From Calothrix sp. PCC 7507 (GTDB taxonomy: Bacteria; Cyanobacteriota; Cyanobacteriia; Cyanobacteriales; Nostocaceae), in assembly GCF_000316575.1 (NCBI RefSeq), contig NC_019682.1:4090001-4154000 (forward strand): DNA of 64,000 nucleotides, written 5' to 3'. Both the position numbers and the translations under genes were made by a program. The notes beneath the pieces were generated by a model. It was given only the letters and a program-made list of their open reading frames with translations. It did no database searches and had not been told where the DNA came from. Each line of letters opens with the position of its first letter. The first letter of the stretch is position 1. Shown here one piece after another: positions 16,845 to 28,268 of the stretch.

Positions 16845-18380
16845 TTACTGTTCACTGTTCACTGATAACTGATTTAGCGGTTGAGTTGTATCCAAAATTT
16901 TTACGTAAGGTTTTTCTGCATCTGTAAAAGGTTCTGCTTGCTGAAGTTGGGACGCTAATAAATCAGCGGTAGCATCAGCAATATCACCAGTGCGATTAAC
17001 CAGACGTTCCTGCAAAACTTCTAGTGGTGCTGTGCAGTGGATAATTTTGAGAGGAATTTGATACTTTTCGGCGGCGGATATTGCTTCTTGTCGCAATTGT
17101 TGTCGGTCATACTTGGCATCCAAAATTACTGAAAAACCTTGATTAGCTAGTATAGTTCCCAATTCCAACAACCGTGCATAAGTTTTCTCAGTCATTTCGG
17201 GCGTATACACATCATCCCCTCCACGTTCTAACAGGGGAATTCCCGCCAAATGTTTCCGCACTGCATCTGAGCGAATGTGAATTGCTCCTAGTTGACGTGC
17301 TAAATATCGCGCTGTTGTACTCTTCCCAGAACCCGACAACCCTGACATCAAAGTTAGTTGCCCTTGCTTGGGTTTAGTATATTCCCAAGCCAGCTGATAG
17401 TATGCAGCGGCTGTTTTGCTTGCCTCCTCTTTCTCCGCCAGTGGTACACCAGGATCATCTAACAAAAATGAAGTTACCTTAGCCCGTACATAGGACTGAC
17501 GGATTAAATATATAGGTAGTACCTGTAACCCTTCCCAATCACCAGTCTGCTCTACATAAGCATTTAAATACGCATTACTCAAATCCTTTCGTTGCTGTCC
17601 TTCCAAATTCATCACAGCATAAGCAATGTCATACATGACATCGACAAAGCGAAATGGCTCGTTGAACTCAATGCAATCGAACAGTAGAATTTTATCTTGC
17701 CAAAGAGCAATATTTCTGAGGTGTAAATCCCCATGACACTCACGAATGTAATTATTTTGGATTCTACTTTGAAATAGCTCTTGTCTTTCTACAAAAAACC
17801 GCTCGGTATATGCCTTAGTCTCATCAAATTGTATCTGTGTTTGCGGGCCACCGATGTATTTCTCAGTTTGCTCGTAATTCTCGTCATGAGCAGCCTTAAC
17901 TTGAGGGACTTCACCAAAACTCCGAATATAATCATTAGTCTCGGTTTTGGCATGGTATTGAGCCACTACCCGTCCCAATTCTTCTAGGTCTGCCTCACTT
18001 AACTTACCATCTGCAAATAAGGAGCTAAACAGTGCTTCTTGAGGAAACTGGCGCATCTTCAGCGCATATTCGACAGGTTCTCCTGCTCCCCCCAGATGGT
18101 ATTCCTCTCCCTCCAGTGTCACAGGTAGAACTTCCAAATACAATTCGCCTGCTCCTCGTTGATTCAACCGCAACTCTTCGTGACAAAAATGCTGCCGTTT
18201 TTCCAACGTAGAAAAGTCCAAAAACCCGAAATTTACGGGTTTTTTTAGCTTATAAGCATAATCTCCAGTTAACAATACATAAGAGACGTGGGTTTGAATC
18301 AATTGAATTGGTTCTGTTACTGCATGGGGATAAAATCCAGGCTGTAACATGTGTTGAATTAACGCTGGAATATTTGTCAT
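16845..18380 (-). CDS. fused APH-like kinase and P-loop ATPase
   Basis: 511 residues, two domains. The N-terminal half (about 1-335) is aminoglycoside-phosphotransferase-like, with YAYKLKKPVNFGFLDFST, the catalytic-loop motif CHGDLHLRNI and LFDCIEFNEPFRFVDV. The C-terminal half (about 340-505) is a P-loop kinase domain with Walker A SGLSGSGKSTTAR, then HIRSDAVRKHLAG and a LDAKYD segment. This fusion is widespread in bacteria as an uncharacterised predicted kinase. It is unlikely to be a dedicated antibiotic-resistance enzyme. The substrate is unknown. The start ATG at 18380 is directly preceded by heptamer repeats. Confidence 0.85.
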   Translation of the reverse strand: MTNIPALIQHMLQPGFYPHAVTEPIQLIQTHVSYVLLTGDYAYKLKKPVNFGFLDFSTLEKRQHFCHEELRLNQRGAGELYLEVLPVTLEGEEYHLGGAGEPVEYALKMRQFPQEALFSSLFADGKLSEADLEELGRVVAQYHAKTETNDYIRSFGEVPQVKAAHDENYEQTEKYIGGPQTQIQFDETKAYTERFFVERQELFQSRIQNNYIRECHGDLHLRNIALWQDKILLFDCIEFNEPFRFVDVMYDIAYAVMNLEGQQRKDLSNAYLNAYVEQTGDWEGLQVLPIYLIRQSYVRAKVTSFLLDDPGVPLAEKEEASKTAAAYYQLAWEYTKPKQGQLTLMSGLSGSGKSTTARYLARQLGAIHIRSDAVRKHLAGIPLLERGGDDVYTPEMTEKTYARLLELGTILANQGFSVILDAKYDRQQLRQEAISAAEKYQIPLKIIHCTAPLEVLQERLVNRTGDIADATADLLASQLQQAEPFTDAEKPYVKILDTTQPLNQLSVNSEQ

Positions 18381-18464
18381 TGGTCATTTGTCACTGGTCA
18401 TTTGTCATTTGTCATTGGTCAAGAGTCAAGAGTCAAGAGTCAAGAGTCAAGAGTCAGGAGTCAA
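18377..18464. repeat. two heptamer repeat tracts
   Basis: A TTGTCAT/TGGTCAT tract (18377-18420) runs into a GAGTCAA tract of six units (18421-18462). Both lie immediately upstream of the APH/P-loop gene start. Confidence 0.8.
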
Positions 18465-18525
18465 CATTTATTTATTTCTCCCCCTGCTCCCTGCTCCCTG
18501 CCTCTTCATCCGCTGTTAGCTTAAC

Positions 18526-18550
18526 AAAAAACCAGGGTTTTATCCCTGGC
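18526..18550 (-). terminator. rho-independent terminator of rplY
   Basis: On the minus strand, CCAGGG, ATAAAA and CCCTGG are followed by TTTTTTG. It lies about 60 bp past the rplY stop and is the cleanest intrinsic terminator seen in the window. Confidence 0.8.
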
Positions 18551-18609
18551 ATCATCAGTAATTATTACAAAGAAAGAAGTGGCAAGAAGGACAATATATG
18601 CACCTAAAC

Positions 18610-18909
18610 TTAGCCTTTAGCGGTGGCGAAAAAACTTAGGTGGTAAGTTGTACCTTTTGCTGGATGGATCTGAACTTCTCGCAGCACGGTTGTACCAGTC
18701 CACTCAAGCTCAGGAATGCTAAGTACAATCTCTGTCTTGTTGGGAGCGGCTTGTTTGAGCAGGCGCTCAACAGTTTTGGCATCAACTACTAAAGAAATTG
18801 ATTCAGCACCTTTATGACCGTACAAATTGGCGGGTATTAGTCCAGAACGGCGCAAGGCTTTCGGCTTGCTACCTTCTGGTCGTTTTTGAGATTCGACTGT
18901 GATAGACAT
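18610..18909 (-). CDS. rplY: 50S ribosomal protein bL25 (short form)
   Basis: 99 residues matching the bL25/Ctc N-terminal domain: [20 protein letters not shown], then [13 protein letters not shown], and [10 protein letters not shown] at the end. bL25 binds 5S rRNA in the large subunit. The C-terminal domain of the long Ctc form is absent, as in many cyanobacteria. It lies downstream of purA on the same strand, separated by 150 bp of dispersed repeats, and is followed by an intrinsic terminator. Confidence 0.9.
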   Translation of the reverse strand: MSITVESQKRPEGSKPKALRRSGLIPANLYGHKGAESISLVVDAKTVERLLKQAAPNKTEIVLSIPELEWTGTTVLREVQIHPAKGTTYHLSFFATAKG

Positions 18910-18934
18910 AAGAGTTGTTATTTGTCAAGGATCA

Positions 18935-19045
18935 ACAGTTATCAGTTACTTGTACTGAGCGTAGTCGAAGTATCAGTTACTTGTACTGAGCGTAGTCGAA
19001 GTGTCAGTTATCAGTTATCAGTTATCAGGTTTACTGTTCACTGTT
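18935..19045. repeat. dispersed repeats between purA and rplY
   Basis: Two TTGTACTGAGCGTAGTCGAAG blocks alternate with TCAGTTA heptamers, followed by TTCACTG units. Same families as at 16577-16705. Confidence 0.75.
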
Positions 19046-19059
19046 CACTGTTCACTGAT

Positions 19060-21352
<2,293 letters not shown>

Positions 21353-23872
21353 ATGATGAAATTGTCTATCATCCACAAGCTGAGAGCAGTTTTCATTCTG
21401 GCATTGGCAGTGCTAGTTATTAATGCTGTAGTTTCCTATGGCAACACTATGCAGCTGATTCATGTCCAGCGATGGGTGACTGACTCTCAGGAAATTATTA
21501 CTCAATTGGAAAATATCCTAGCGACAATCAAAGATGTTGAAACTGCACAACGCAGTTATTTACTATTTGCAAATGCAGAAGACTTTAAAACCTATCTTGA
21601 GGCACGTCAAAAAACTGATAGCAATCTACAAATTCTCAGCAAATTAACTCAGCAAAAGCAGGAGTTAATTTCTGAACTTGAGCAGAAAATCACCAACAGA
21701 TTCAACACTCTACAAGCAGAAGTTGCTGTCTATCAAAATCAAGGGTTTGATGTAGCGCGCCAGTTAGTTTTATCTCATCGCACTCAGACTTATAGTAACG
21801 ATATTCAACAGCTAATTCACAAGTTTATAGATGCCCAGAAAAATGTACTACAGCAGCGCATTCAGCAATCGCAAGTAATTTCTCACAAGTCAATTACCTC
21901 ATTTTCTCTAGCTGCTTTCGTGGATTTGGTGCTGTTGGCGGTATTGTATGATTTGGTATGGCGTTACATCACCCGACTGCAGCAGACAGAATTAGCTTTG
22001 CGCCAAAGCGAAAATCGTTTGCGCGCTATCATCGATGCGGAACCAGAGTGCATCAAATTGATTGCTAGGGATGGTACTCTCCTAGAAATTAATGCTTCTG
22101 GACTGGCAATCATGGAAGTAGAAAGTGCTGATGCTTTAATTGGGAAATCTGTGTATGATGCGATCGCACCAGAATATAGAAAAGATTATCTTGCGCTCCA
22201 TGAAATTGTTTGCCAAGGTGACAGAGGAACTTTAGAGTTCGAGATTGTGGGATTTAGAGGTACTCGTCTCTGGATGGAAACTCATGCTGTACCACTACTT
22301 AACGAATCTGATGGTACATTTCTACATTTGGCGGTGACGCGAGATATCACCAAGCGCAAGTTTGCAGAACAGAAAATCCGCGAACAAGCAGCGTTGCTAG
22401 ATGTGACAACTGATGCAATTCTGGTGCGTAATATCCACAACCAAATCTTATTCTGGAATCAAGGTGCTGAACGTCTGTATGGCTGGAAGGCGGAGGAAGT
22501 TTTGGGTAAGAATGTTGTCGGGCTTTTGTATCATGCAACTAAGCCACAGCTACATGATGCTTTATTTACCGTCGTCAACAAAGGTGAGTGGCGGGGTGAG
22601 TTACAGCAATTGAACAAAGATGGTAGAGAAATCATCGTCGAAAGCCGCTGGACATTGGTACGAGACGAGAATGGACAAGCGAAATCCATCCTGAGTGTAA
22701 ACACAGAAATTACCCAAAAGAAACAACTAGAAGCTCAACTTTTGCGATCGCAGCGTTTAGAGAGTATCGGTACTCTCGCTGGCGGTATTGCTCACGACCT
22801 CAACAACGTACTTGCTCCCGTGTTAATGTCAGTTCACCTATTGCAGCTGAAATTACCCGATCAACAGAGTCAGCGAGTGCTGCAAACTTTAGAAAAGAAT
22901 GTCAGACGCGGCGCTAATTTACTCAAGCAAGTGTTGTCTTTTGCCCGAGGAATGGAAGGTAAACGGACAATTGTCCAAGTTAGACAATTGGTGCAAGAAA
23001 TTGAGCAAATTGTCAAGCAAACATTCCCTAAATCCATCACCTGTCAGACAGAACTAGCAGAAAATCTCTGGTACATCTCTGGAAATACCACGCAATTGCA
23101 TCAAGTGCTGATGAATTTAGTCGTTAATGCTCGTGATGCCATGCCTGATGGTGGTAGCTTGAAGATTGAAGTAGAAAATCTGGTAATTGATCAACACGAT
23201 GCCCAAGTGCATCTTGATGCTCAAGAGGGTTCATATATCGCTATTTCAGTGATTGATACAGGCACAGGAATGCCACCAGAAATCCAAGAGCGAATTTTTG
23301 AACCATTTTTCACCACTAAAGAGATAGGCAAAGGCACAGGATTAGGTTTGTCTACCGCTTTAGGTATTATTAAAAACCACGGTGGTTTTTTGAATGTATA
23401 TAGCGAAGTAAATAAAGGTACTGAATTCAAGGTATATTTGCCTGTCTCATCTGACAACATCACACCTGCCCTTTCTCCAGAAATAGAACCACATAAAGGA
23501 GATGGGGAGTTAATTTTAGTGGTAGATGATGAAGCCGTAATTAGGGAAATTACTAAAGCATCTTTAGAAACATATAATTATCAAGTTTTAACTGCTAATA
23601 ATGGTGTAGAAGCAGTAGCAATTTATGCACAGTATCAGCAAAAGATTAGTGTAGTGTTGCTAGATATGATGATGCCCACAATGGATGGAGCGATCGCCAT
23701 TCGCACGTTACAAAAAATCAATCCCCATGTCAAAATTATTGCCATTAGTGGACTGTTATCCAGTCAAAATATTGCGGAAGTCGCTGGTATGGGTGTTAAA
23801 GCATTTTTAGCCAAACCCTGTACAGCACAAGAGTTATTGCAAACTATTGGTGCGATTAACAGTCAGAATTAA
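21353..23872 (+). CDS. hybrid sensor histidine kinase: CHASE3-PAS-PAS-HisKA-HATPase-REC
   Basis: 839 residues. A first TM (about 9-27) is followed by a CHASE3 sensor (about 35-175, with DVETAQRSYLLF) and a second TM (about 183-205). Two PAS domains follow (about 220-345 and 348-465). HisKA has the phosphoacceptor His481 in GGIAHDLNNVLAP. The HATPase has N-box VVNARDAMPDGG, DTGTGMPPEI and GKGTGLGLSTALGI. A C-terminal receiver has VVDDE and VVLLDMMMPTMDG. It senses an unknown periplasmic signal through CHASE3. Two adjacent ATGs (21353, 21356) are possible starts. No separate regulator gene is adjacent. Confidence 0.9.
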   Translation: MMKLSIIHKLRAVFILALAVLVINAVVSYGNTMQLIHVQRWVTDSQEIITQLENILATIKDVETAQRSYLLFANAEDFKTYLEARQKTDSNLQILSKLTQQKQELISELEQKITNRFNTLQAEVAVYQNQGFDVARQLVLSHRTQTYSNDIQQLIHKFIDAQKNVLQQRIQQSQVISHKSITSFSLAAFVDLVLLAVLYDLVWRYITRLQQTELALRQSENRLRAIIDAEPECIKLIARDGTLLEINASGLAIMEVESADALIGKSVYDAIAPEYRKDYLALHEIVCQGDRGTLEFEIVGFRGTRLWMETHAVPLLNESDGTFLHLAVTRDITKRKFAEQKIREQAALLDVTTDAILVRNIHNQILFWNQGAERLYGWKAEEVLGKNVVGLLYHATKPQLHDALFTVVNKGEWRGELQQLNKDGREIIVESRWTLVRDENGQAKSILSVNTEITQKKQLEAQLLRSQRLESIGTLAGGIAHDLNNVLAPVLMSVHLLQLKLPDQQSQRVLQTLEKNVRRGANLLKQVLSFARGMEGKRTIVQVRQLVQEIEQIVKQTFPKSITCQTELAENLWYISGNTTQLHQVLMNLVVNARDAMPDGGSLKIEVENLVIDQHDAQVHLDAQEGSYIAISVIDTGTGMPPEIQERIFEPFFTTKEIGKGTGLGLSTALGIIKNHGGFLNVYSEVNKGTEFKVYLPVSSDNITPALSPEIEPHKGDGELILVVDDEAVIREITKASLETYNYQVLTANNGVEAVAIYAQYQQKISVVLLDMMMPTMDGAIAIRTLQKINPHVKIIAISGLLSSQNIAEVAGMGVKAFLAKPCTAQELLQTIGAINSQN

Positions 23873-23963
23873 CAATAGCTTTATAGAATCTTTCTACAGG
23901 TATAGATTTTTTTTCTTGGGGTTTTTGTTACAATTAATGAAATTTTTCCCGACAAAAACCACT

Positions 23964-25007
23964 ATGGCTTTATATGCTGAATTGCATCGGCATCTGGGCG
24001 GTTCGGTTGTACCTCGTGTCTTGTGGCGATATTTTGAGAGACATGGATCTGAATTAATTTCCCCCTTTGCGGACTATCCAGAATTTGAAGAATTTTATAC
24101 ACGTCCACGTAACACCCTAGATGAGTATCTAGAATTACATACCCTAGTAGAAAGTGTGCAAACTGTAGAAACTTTGCCCTACTTTATCTACCGCTTGCTA
24201 CGGGGTGCTTATATATTTGAAAATTTGGCTTATCTGGAACTGCGCTACACTCCCTATTTGCGGACACCTGAACATCTAAGTCAATCAGAGAGAATTGACA
24301 AGATGGCAGAAATTGTCGAGGTTGTGGGACAAGCAAGTCGCTTAGAACAATACCCAATTGTTACTAGCCAAATTCTGTGTATGCACACGCGCCTACCCTA
24401 TGAAGTGAATCAGGCGATTGTGAATTTAGCAGCCCAAAACCCACAGTATGTCTGTGCTATAGACGTTGCCGGGGGTGATAGTCATTATGCCGATCGCCAG
24501 GAGGAATGGATTAAGCTATATGATTATGCGCGATCGCAAGGTGTAAAAACCACAGGGCATCTTTACGAAACCACCGCCGGTTGTTTCCCAGAATTGTTAC
24601 CTTATCTAATGCGGATTGGTCACGGTATTCAAATCCCTTTACTGTATCCAGAGTTACTCCCAGATGTAGCTAGACGCGGACAGTGTTTGGAAGTTTGCCC
24701 TACAACCTACATAAAAACAGGCACTTTACAAGATATACGTCAACTAAAAGTAGTTTTTGACCGCTGTTTTGATGCTGGGGTAGACATCGCCATTTGCACT
24801 GATAACGCCGGCTTACACAATGTGCGTCTACCATTTGAGTATGAAAATCTCCTGACTTACGACATTATCAGTTTTGAACAACTGCAAGCTTGTCAGGATG
24901 CAGCCTTCCGTCATGCTTTTGCTTGGCCACATGGTAAACGTCCCGCATCCTTATTGAGCGGTTTACTCAAACCTGAATCTCCAAAAGTTTTGGCGATGAG
25001 AGATTAA
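23964..25007 (+). CDS. adenosine deaminase-like amidohydrolase
   Basis: 347 residues from the ATG at 23964 (MALYAELHRHLGG). Upstream in-frame starts at 23937 and 23847 would add a hydrophobic, AT-rich leader and overlap the kinase gene. Metal ligands are visible as LHRHLGG near residue 7, RIGHG in the middle and a C-terminal TDN. The usual HAGE motif is replaced by GHLYET (His and Glu kept), and the usual TDDP by TDNAG. This places it near adenosine/AMP deaminases, but in a divergent branch whose substrate may not be adenosine. It starts shortly after the sensor kinase on the same strand. Confidence 0.75.
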   Translation: MALYAELHRHLGGSVVPRVLWRYFERHGSELISPFADYPEFEEFYTRPRNTLDEYLELHTLVESVQTVETLPYFIYRLLRGAYIFENLAYLELRYTPYLRTPEHLSQSERIDKMAEIVEVVGQASRLEQYPIVTSQILCMHTRLPYEVNQAIVNLAAQNPQYVCAIDVAGGDSHYADRQEEWIKLYDYARSQGVKTTGHLYETTAGCFPELLPYLMRIGHGIQIPLLYPELLPDVARRGQCLEVCPTTYIKTGTLQDIRQLKVVFDRCFDAGVDIAICTDNAGLHNVRLPFEYENLLTYDIISFEQLQACQDAAFRHAFAWPHGKRPASLLSGLLKPESPKVLAMRD

Positions 25008-25179
25008 TTAGCATGTTGTAGTCATCAAATCACGAGGGGTTAGAACATCCCTAAAGCTCTTGTTATGCAAAGCTTGGGGCATTTCATCCCCTCTTTGTGA
25101 GTGTGATCGCACAGCGATTAGTCTTACACTACCATTGAGCTATGTTAGACTTAGTTCATGGACTTAGTCTTAATAATTG

Positions 25180-25425
25180 ATGGAAACTGTCAATATTCAT
25201 TACTGCAAAACGAATCTCTCACGCCTGTTGTCTCGTGTGGAACTTGGAGAAGAAATTATTATTTCCAACCGAGGCATCCCAGTTGCAAAATTGATTCCGT
25301 TTCATGTCTCATCCAATCGGCGAGCTAGTTTAGGGCTGGATCGAGGGCGTTTCATGGTGCCAGAAGACTTTGACGCTTCAATGCCCGAAGAGATTTTGGC
25401 AGCATTCGAGGGTGGTGAAGAGTGA
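25180..25425 (+). CDS. type II antitoxin, Phd/YefM-like
   Basis: 81 residues from the ATG at 25180. The N-terminus carries the Phd/YefM DNA-binding fold pattern (YCKTNLSRLLSRVELGEEIIISNRGIPVAKLIP). The C-terminal half is acidic (DFDASMPEEILAAFEGGEE), the usual toxin-binding tail. The stop overlaps the GTG start of the PIN toxin by four bases, so the genes are translationally coupled. The pair is expected to autorepress. Confidence 0.85.
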   Translation: METVNIHYCKTNLSRLLSRVELGEEIIISNRGIPVAKLIPFHVSSNRRASLGLDRGRFMVPEDFDASMPEEILAAFEGGEE

Positions 25426-25823
25426 AGCTCTTGGTGGATACTCAGTGCTGGTTGTGGTGGTTTGCCCAACCGGAGCGGCTGAGTGATGAGGCGATCGCCC
25501 ACATTAGCGATGAAGCTAACGAATTGTGGTTCTCTGTTGCTAGCGTTTGGGAAATAGGCATCAAAGTTGCGATCGGAAAGTTGCCACTGCCAGAACCAAT
25601 CGATAGCTACATTTCTAGCCGTATGGTGCAATTGGGAGCGCGATCGCTAGAAATTACGGCAACTCATGCTTTACAAGCGGCTGCATTACCCTTGCATCAC
25701 CGAGATCCGTTTGACAGAATGCTGATTGCACAGACTCAGTCAGGAGGCATGACGCTTGTGAGTGCTGATGCAATGTTCAGGCAATACAGCGATGTCTCCA
25801 TTCTCTGGGCAGCCAATTCGTGA
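25422..25823 (+). CDS. type II toxin, PIN-domain (VapC-like) ribonuclease
   Basis: 133 residues with the PIN fold. Acidic residues that form the metal site are visible: Asp6 in LLVDTQ, Glu in SVWEIGIK, Asp in HHRDPFDRML and Asp in VSADAMF. The GTG at 25422 overlaps the antitoxin end (GTGA). VapC-type toxins cleave specific tRNA or rRNA sites when the antitoxin is degraded; the target is unknown. Just downstream lies the nested insertion region. Confidence 0.85.
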   Translation: MKLLVDTQCWLWWFAQPERLSDEAIAHISDEANELWFSVASVWEIGIKVAIGKLPLPEPIDSYISSRMVQLGARSLEITATHALQAAALPLHHRDPFDRMLIAQTQSGGMTLVSADAMFRQYSDVSILWAANS

Positions 25824-26203
25824 GCGTTTATTTTAGGTTCGTTAGCAGGCTATGACTTCGGATTGACTTCAAACTCTGATTTAGAAGGATAGAAGCAAAC
25901 GTCGAATAACAATATAGCGGTTTTCAGATCAGTGAGGTACAGTTTTCAATCGTAAAGTCTGTAGGGGCGGGGTTTTCCCCATTGGTGTCAACTTAACGTG
26001 AAACCCTTGTAAAGAGGTGATCTTCAATTCACTCACTGATCATCACTATTCGCATTACCCCACCCCGGCTTTGCTGATGCAAAACCTCCCCTCCCCTTGC
26101 CAAGCTACGGTGTACACACAAGTACTATCTGAAAGGGTTTCAAGCGTTATAGACCCCTTAAATTGTCATTACGAGTGGAGCGTTCGCGTCTCGTAGAGAA
26201 GTA

Positions 26204-26336
26204 ATACCAATTTAAAAAAGAATGCAACAGATGGGTAGGGGCACGGCTTCCATAGACTTTCGGGAAAATCGATAGTTTATGGGTGCCGTGCCCGTACGAA
26301 GAATGTATGTGTTGCAAACATTATTTGAATTGGTAT
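26204..26336. mobile_element. MITE-like element E nested in D (133 bp)
   Basis: Inverted ends ATACCAATTTAAA and AATTGGTAT bound a GTAGGGGCACGG...CCGTGCCCGTAC palindrome. The left end resembles the repeat at 4535. Confidence 0.6.
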
Positions 26337-26342
26337 AATCGC

Positions 26343-26526
26343 GGCGTTGCATAAATGCGGGATGAATTGAGACTTTTGGACAAAGCAGAATATTGATTCT
26401 TTGCGTCTACCCTTCGGGAACGACTTCTCTGCGAGACGCTGCGCGAACGTCGAATGCGCCTACCCTGCGGGAAGCCGCTCCGCGTCTATGCGTGAGACAA
26501 AAATCATCCCATTAATCAGCAACGCC
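26343..26526. mobile_element. MITE-like element F nested in D (184 bp)
   Basis: Ends are GGCGTTGCATAAATGCGGGA and TCCCATTAATCAGCAACGCC, imperfect inverted repeats. The interior contains GAGACGCTGCGCGAAC and other dispersed repeats. Non-coding. Confidence 0.55.
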
Positions 26527-26865
26527 CAAGACTTGTGTGTACACCGTAGCCCCTTGCCAAGGGGAGGGGATTAAAGGGTGGGGTAAAATGCCTGTCGGGT
26601 AAGCGTTTGAGCTTAAATTGACACCAATGGGTTTTCCCGCCCTCGATTGTGTGGCATCCGAACGAGAACTGCTATAGCAATTCTTTTTCCTACCATGAAT
26701 CAACGTTTTATACTTTTTGGCTACACTTCATAATGTATGGAAATTTTCTTTAAAACATCCATATTCGGATATGATATGGGATTTTTCCGTCTTGTGGTTA
26801 TTGAAATGTGGCAGCATCAACTAGATTAGGGATAATATTTCTCAAGCAATAACTCTCTATCATCT

Positions 26866-27486
26866 ATGACTCAAGCCATACCCAAGCTATTAACCTTTGA
26901 GGAGTTCGTCGATTGGCTACCCGAAAATCGACGAGTACGCTACGAACTACATAATGGGGAAATTGTGGAAATGGCGCAACCAGTAGGGGAACACGAAGAA
27001 GTAAAGGGTTTTGCAGCCAGAAAACTCACGGTAGAGTTTGATCGATTAAACCTCCCCTACCTTATCCCCAGCCAAGCTATAGTTAAACCTCCTGAAAAAG
27101 ATTCTGGGTATTTTCCCGATGTGTTGGTGCTAAATCGGGCAAATCTGGTAAATGAACCATTGTGGAAAAAACAATCTACCCTGAGTTTGGGTGCATCAAT
27201 ACCTTTGGTAATTGAGGTTGTATCAACCAACTGGCGGGACGATTACCACTTGAAATATGCGGATTATGAGGAGATGGGTATCCCAGAATACTGGATTGTT
27301 GATTATGCAGCGTTGGGTGGACGTAATTTTATTGGCAATCCCAAACAACCGACAATCTCTGTCTGTAACTTGGTTGATGGGGAATATCAGATAAGTAAGT
27401 TTCGAGATAGCGATTATATTGTCTCCCAAACTTTTCCGGAATTGAATCTCACCCCAACCCAGATTTTTCAAGCTGGCTTGGTGTAG
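26866..27486 (+). CDS. Uma2-family (DUF820) PD-(D/E)XK nuclease-like protein
   Basis: 206 residues of the Uma2/DUF820 family, greatly expanded in filamentous cyanobacteria. Nuclease-core features are visible: VRYELHNGEIVEM, GYFPDVLVLN (Asp), LVIEVVSTNW (Glu-x-Val) and YADYEEMGIPEYWIVDY. A restriction-endonuclease-like fold is known for the family; the biological role is not. It starts after an AT-rich stretch with no clear ribosome-binding site. Confidence 0.85.
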   Translation: MTQAIPKLLTFEEFVDWLPENRRVRYELHNGEIVEMAQPVGEHEEVKGFAARKLTVEFDRLNLPYLIPSQAIVKPPEKDSGYFPDVLVLNRANLVNEPLWKKQSTLSLGASIPLVIEVVSTNWRDDYHLKYADYEEMGIPEYWIVDYAALGGRNFIGNPKQPTISVCNLVDGEYQISKFRDSDYIVSQTFPELNLTPTQIFQAGLV

Positions 27487-27755
27487 AGTTTAAATTTCAA
27501 AAGCGATCGCCCAGCATAAATTAAATTTATATGTTTATTTGTGGGTTTTCCCGCGATTGACTGTATTAAGAAATTTTGCGCGCCTGTCACCCAGACGCAC
27601 AAATTATTCGCAGCCTACCCTGAGGTAAACCACTCCTTTTCTCTAAGAATGCTTTCAGCAAACGAGAAGCAACGCTGACTCGTCTACATCTGCGGTGAAA
27701 AACTCTCAATCTTGAATTTTCGCAAAAAGTTTAATCAGCAAATCAATCAACAACT

Positions 27756-28091
27756 TTATGCGCCAAGACCTTCTGTAGCGCCACCAACGGATTTCCAAGC
27801 CGAAAGACCACCTGGAATTCCAGAGACTTTAGCAAACCCAGCCTCTTGCAGCGTTTGGGCAGCATGGGCTGCTTGTTGATCATCTGCACCATAAACATAG
27901 ATATGGCGTTCTGCATGTAAAGCAGATTTGGCTCGTTGCGCTAACTCATCTAAAGGAATTTGGATAGCCCCAGAGATCCGTCCGTGATTGTAGGAAGGGC
28001 GATCGCGCACATCAACAATTGTAAAAGCCGGTTGACCCCATTCGAGACGAGACTTTAAATCGTGTACATCAACTGCTAAATTGCTACTCAT
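27756..28091 (-). CDS. rhodanese-like domain protein without the catalytic cysteine
   Basis: 111-residue single rhodanese domain: FTIVDVRDRPSYNHGRISGAIQIPLDEL, then HIYVYGADDQQAAHAAQTL, and a C-terminal GIPGGLSAWK. In active rhodaneses the active-site loop after the YVY strand begins with Cys; here it reads GADDQQ, so sulfurtransferase activity is not expected. It may be a binding or regulatory domain. It is transcribed divergently from mutL. Confidence 0.85.
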   Translation of the reverse strand: MSSNLAVDVHDLKSRLEWGQPAFTIVDVRDRPSYNHGRISGAIQIPLDELAQRAKSALHAERHIYVYGADDQQAAHAAQTLQEAGFAKVSGIPGGLSAWKSVGGATEGLGA

Positions 28092-28268
28092 AAGCTTTTC
28101 CCGCTTATAACCTCACAAGCAATTTATCAAAGATTCTAATTTAAATTGAAATTTCTTTACAATTAATAAGAATTTATAGGGAATTGGGCATTGGGGAAAG
28201 ATTCATTAGTTATTTCTTCCCCATCTTTCCCATCTCCCTAATTCCCCAGAAGCTATAAACTATAATTT

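Larger units (their letters stand above)
25980..26629. mobile_element. MITE-like element D, 650 bp, with 9-bp target duplication
   Basis: Ends are CATTGGTGTCAACTTAA and, inverted, CATTGGTGTCAATTTAA. The direct repeat GGTTTTCCC flanks it on both sides (25971-25979 and 26630-26638), consistent with a 9-bp target-site duplication. Inside, long arms also pair: CCTTGCCAAGCTACGGTGTA near 26096 with its complement near 26530. No transposase is encoded. A lone end of the same family is at 51645. Confidence 0.75.
25824..26865. other. 1-kb gap filled by nested insertions
   Basis: A GGGGTTTTCCC palindrome is split by element D (25980-26629). D itself contains elements E (26204-26336) and F (26343-26526) plus GCGTCTCGTAGAGAAG-type repeats. 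After 26630 the sequence is AT-rich up to the Uma2 start. No gene was found. Confidence 0.65.

Noticed and set aside
16845-18380. Aminoglycoside resistance gene
   Set aside because: The APH-like domain is fused to a P-loop kinase, as in widespread chromosomal proteins, and there are no mobile resistance features.
28261-28266. TATAAT just before mutL as a promoter
   Set aside because: Only two bases separate it from the ATG, so transcription from it would begin inside the coding region.
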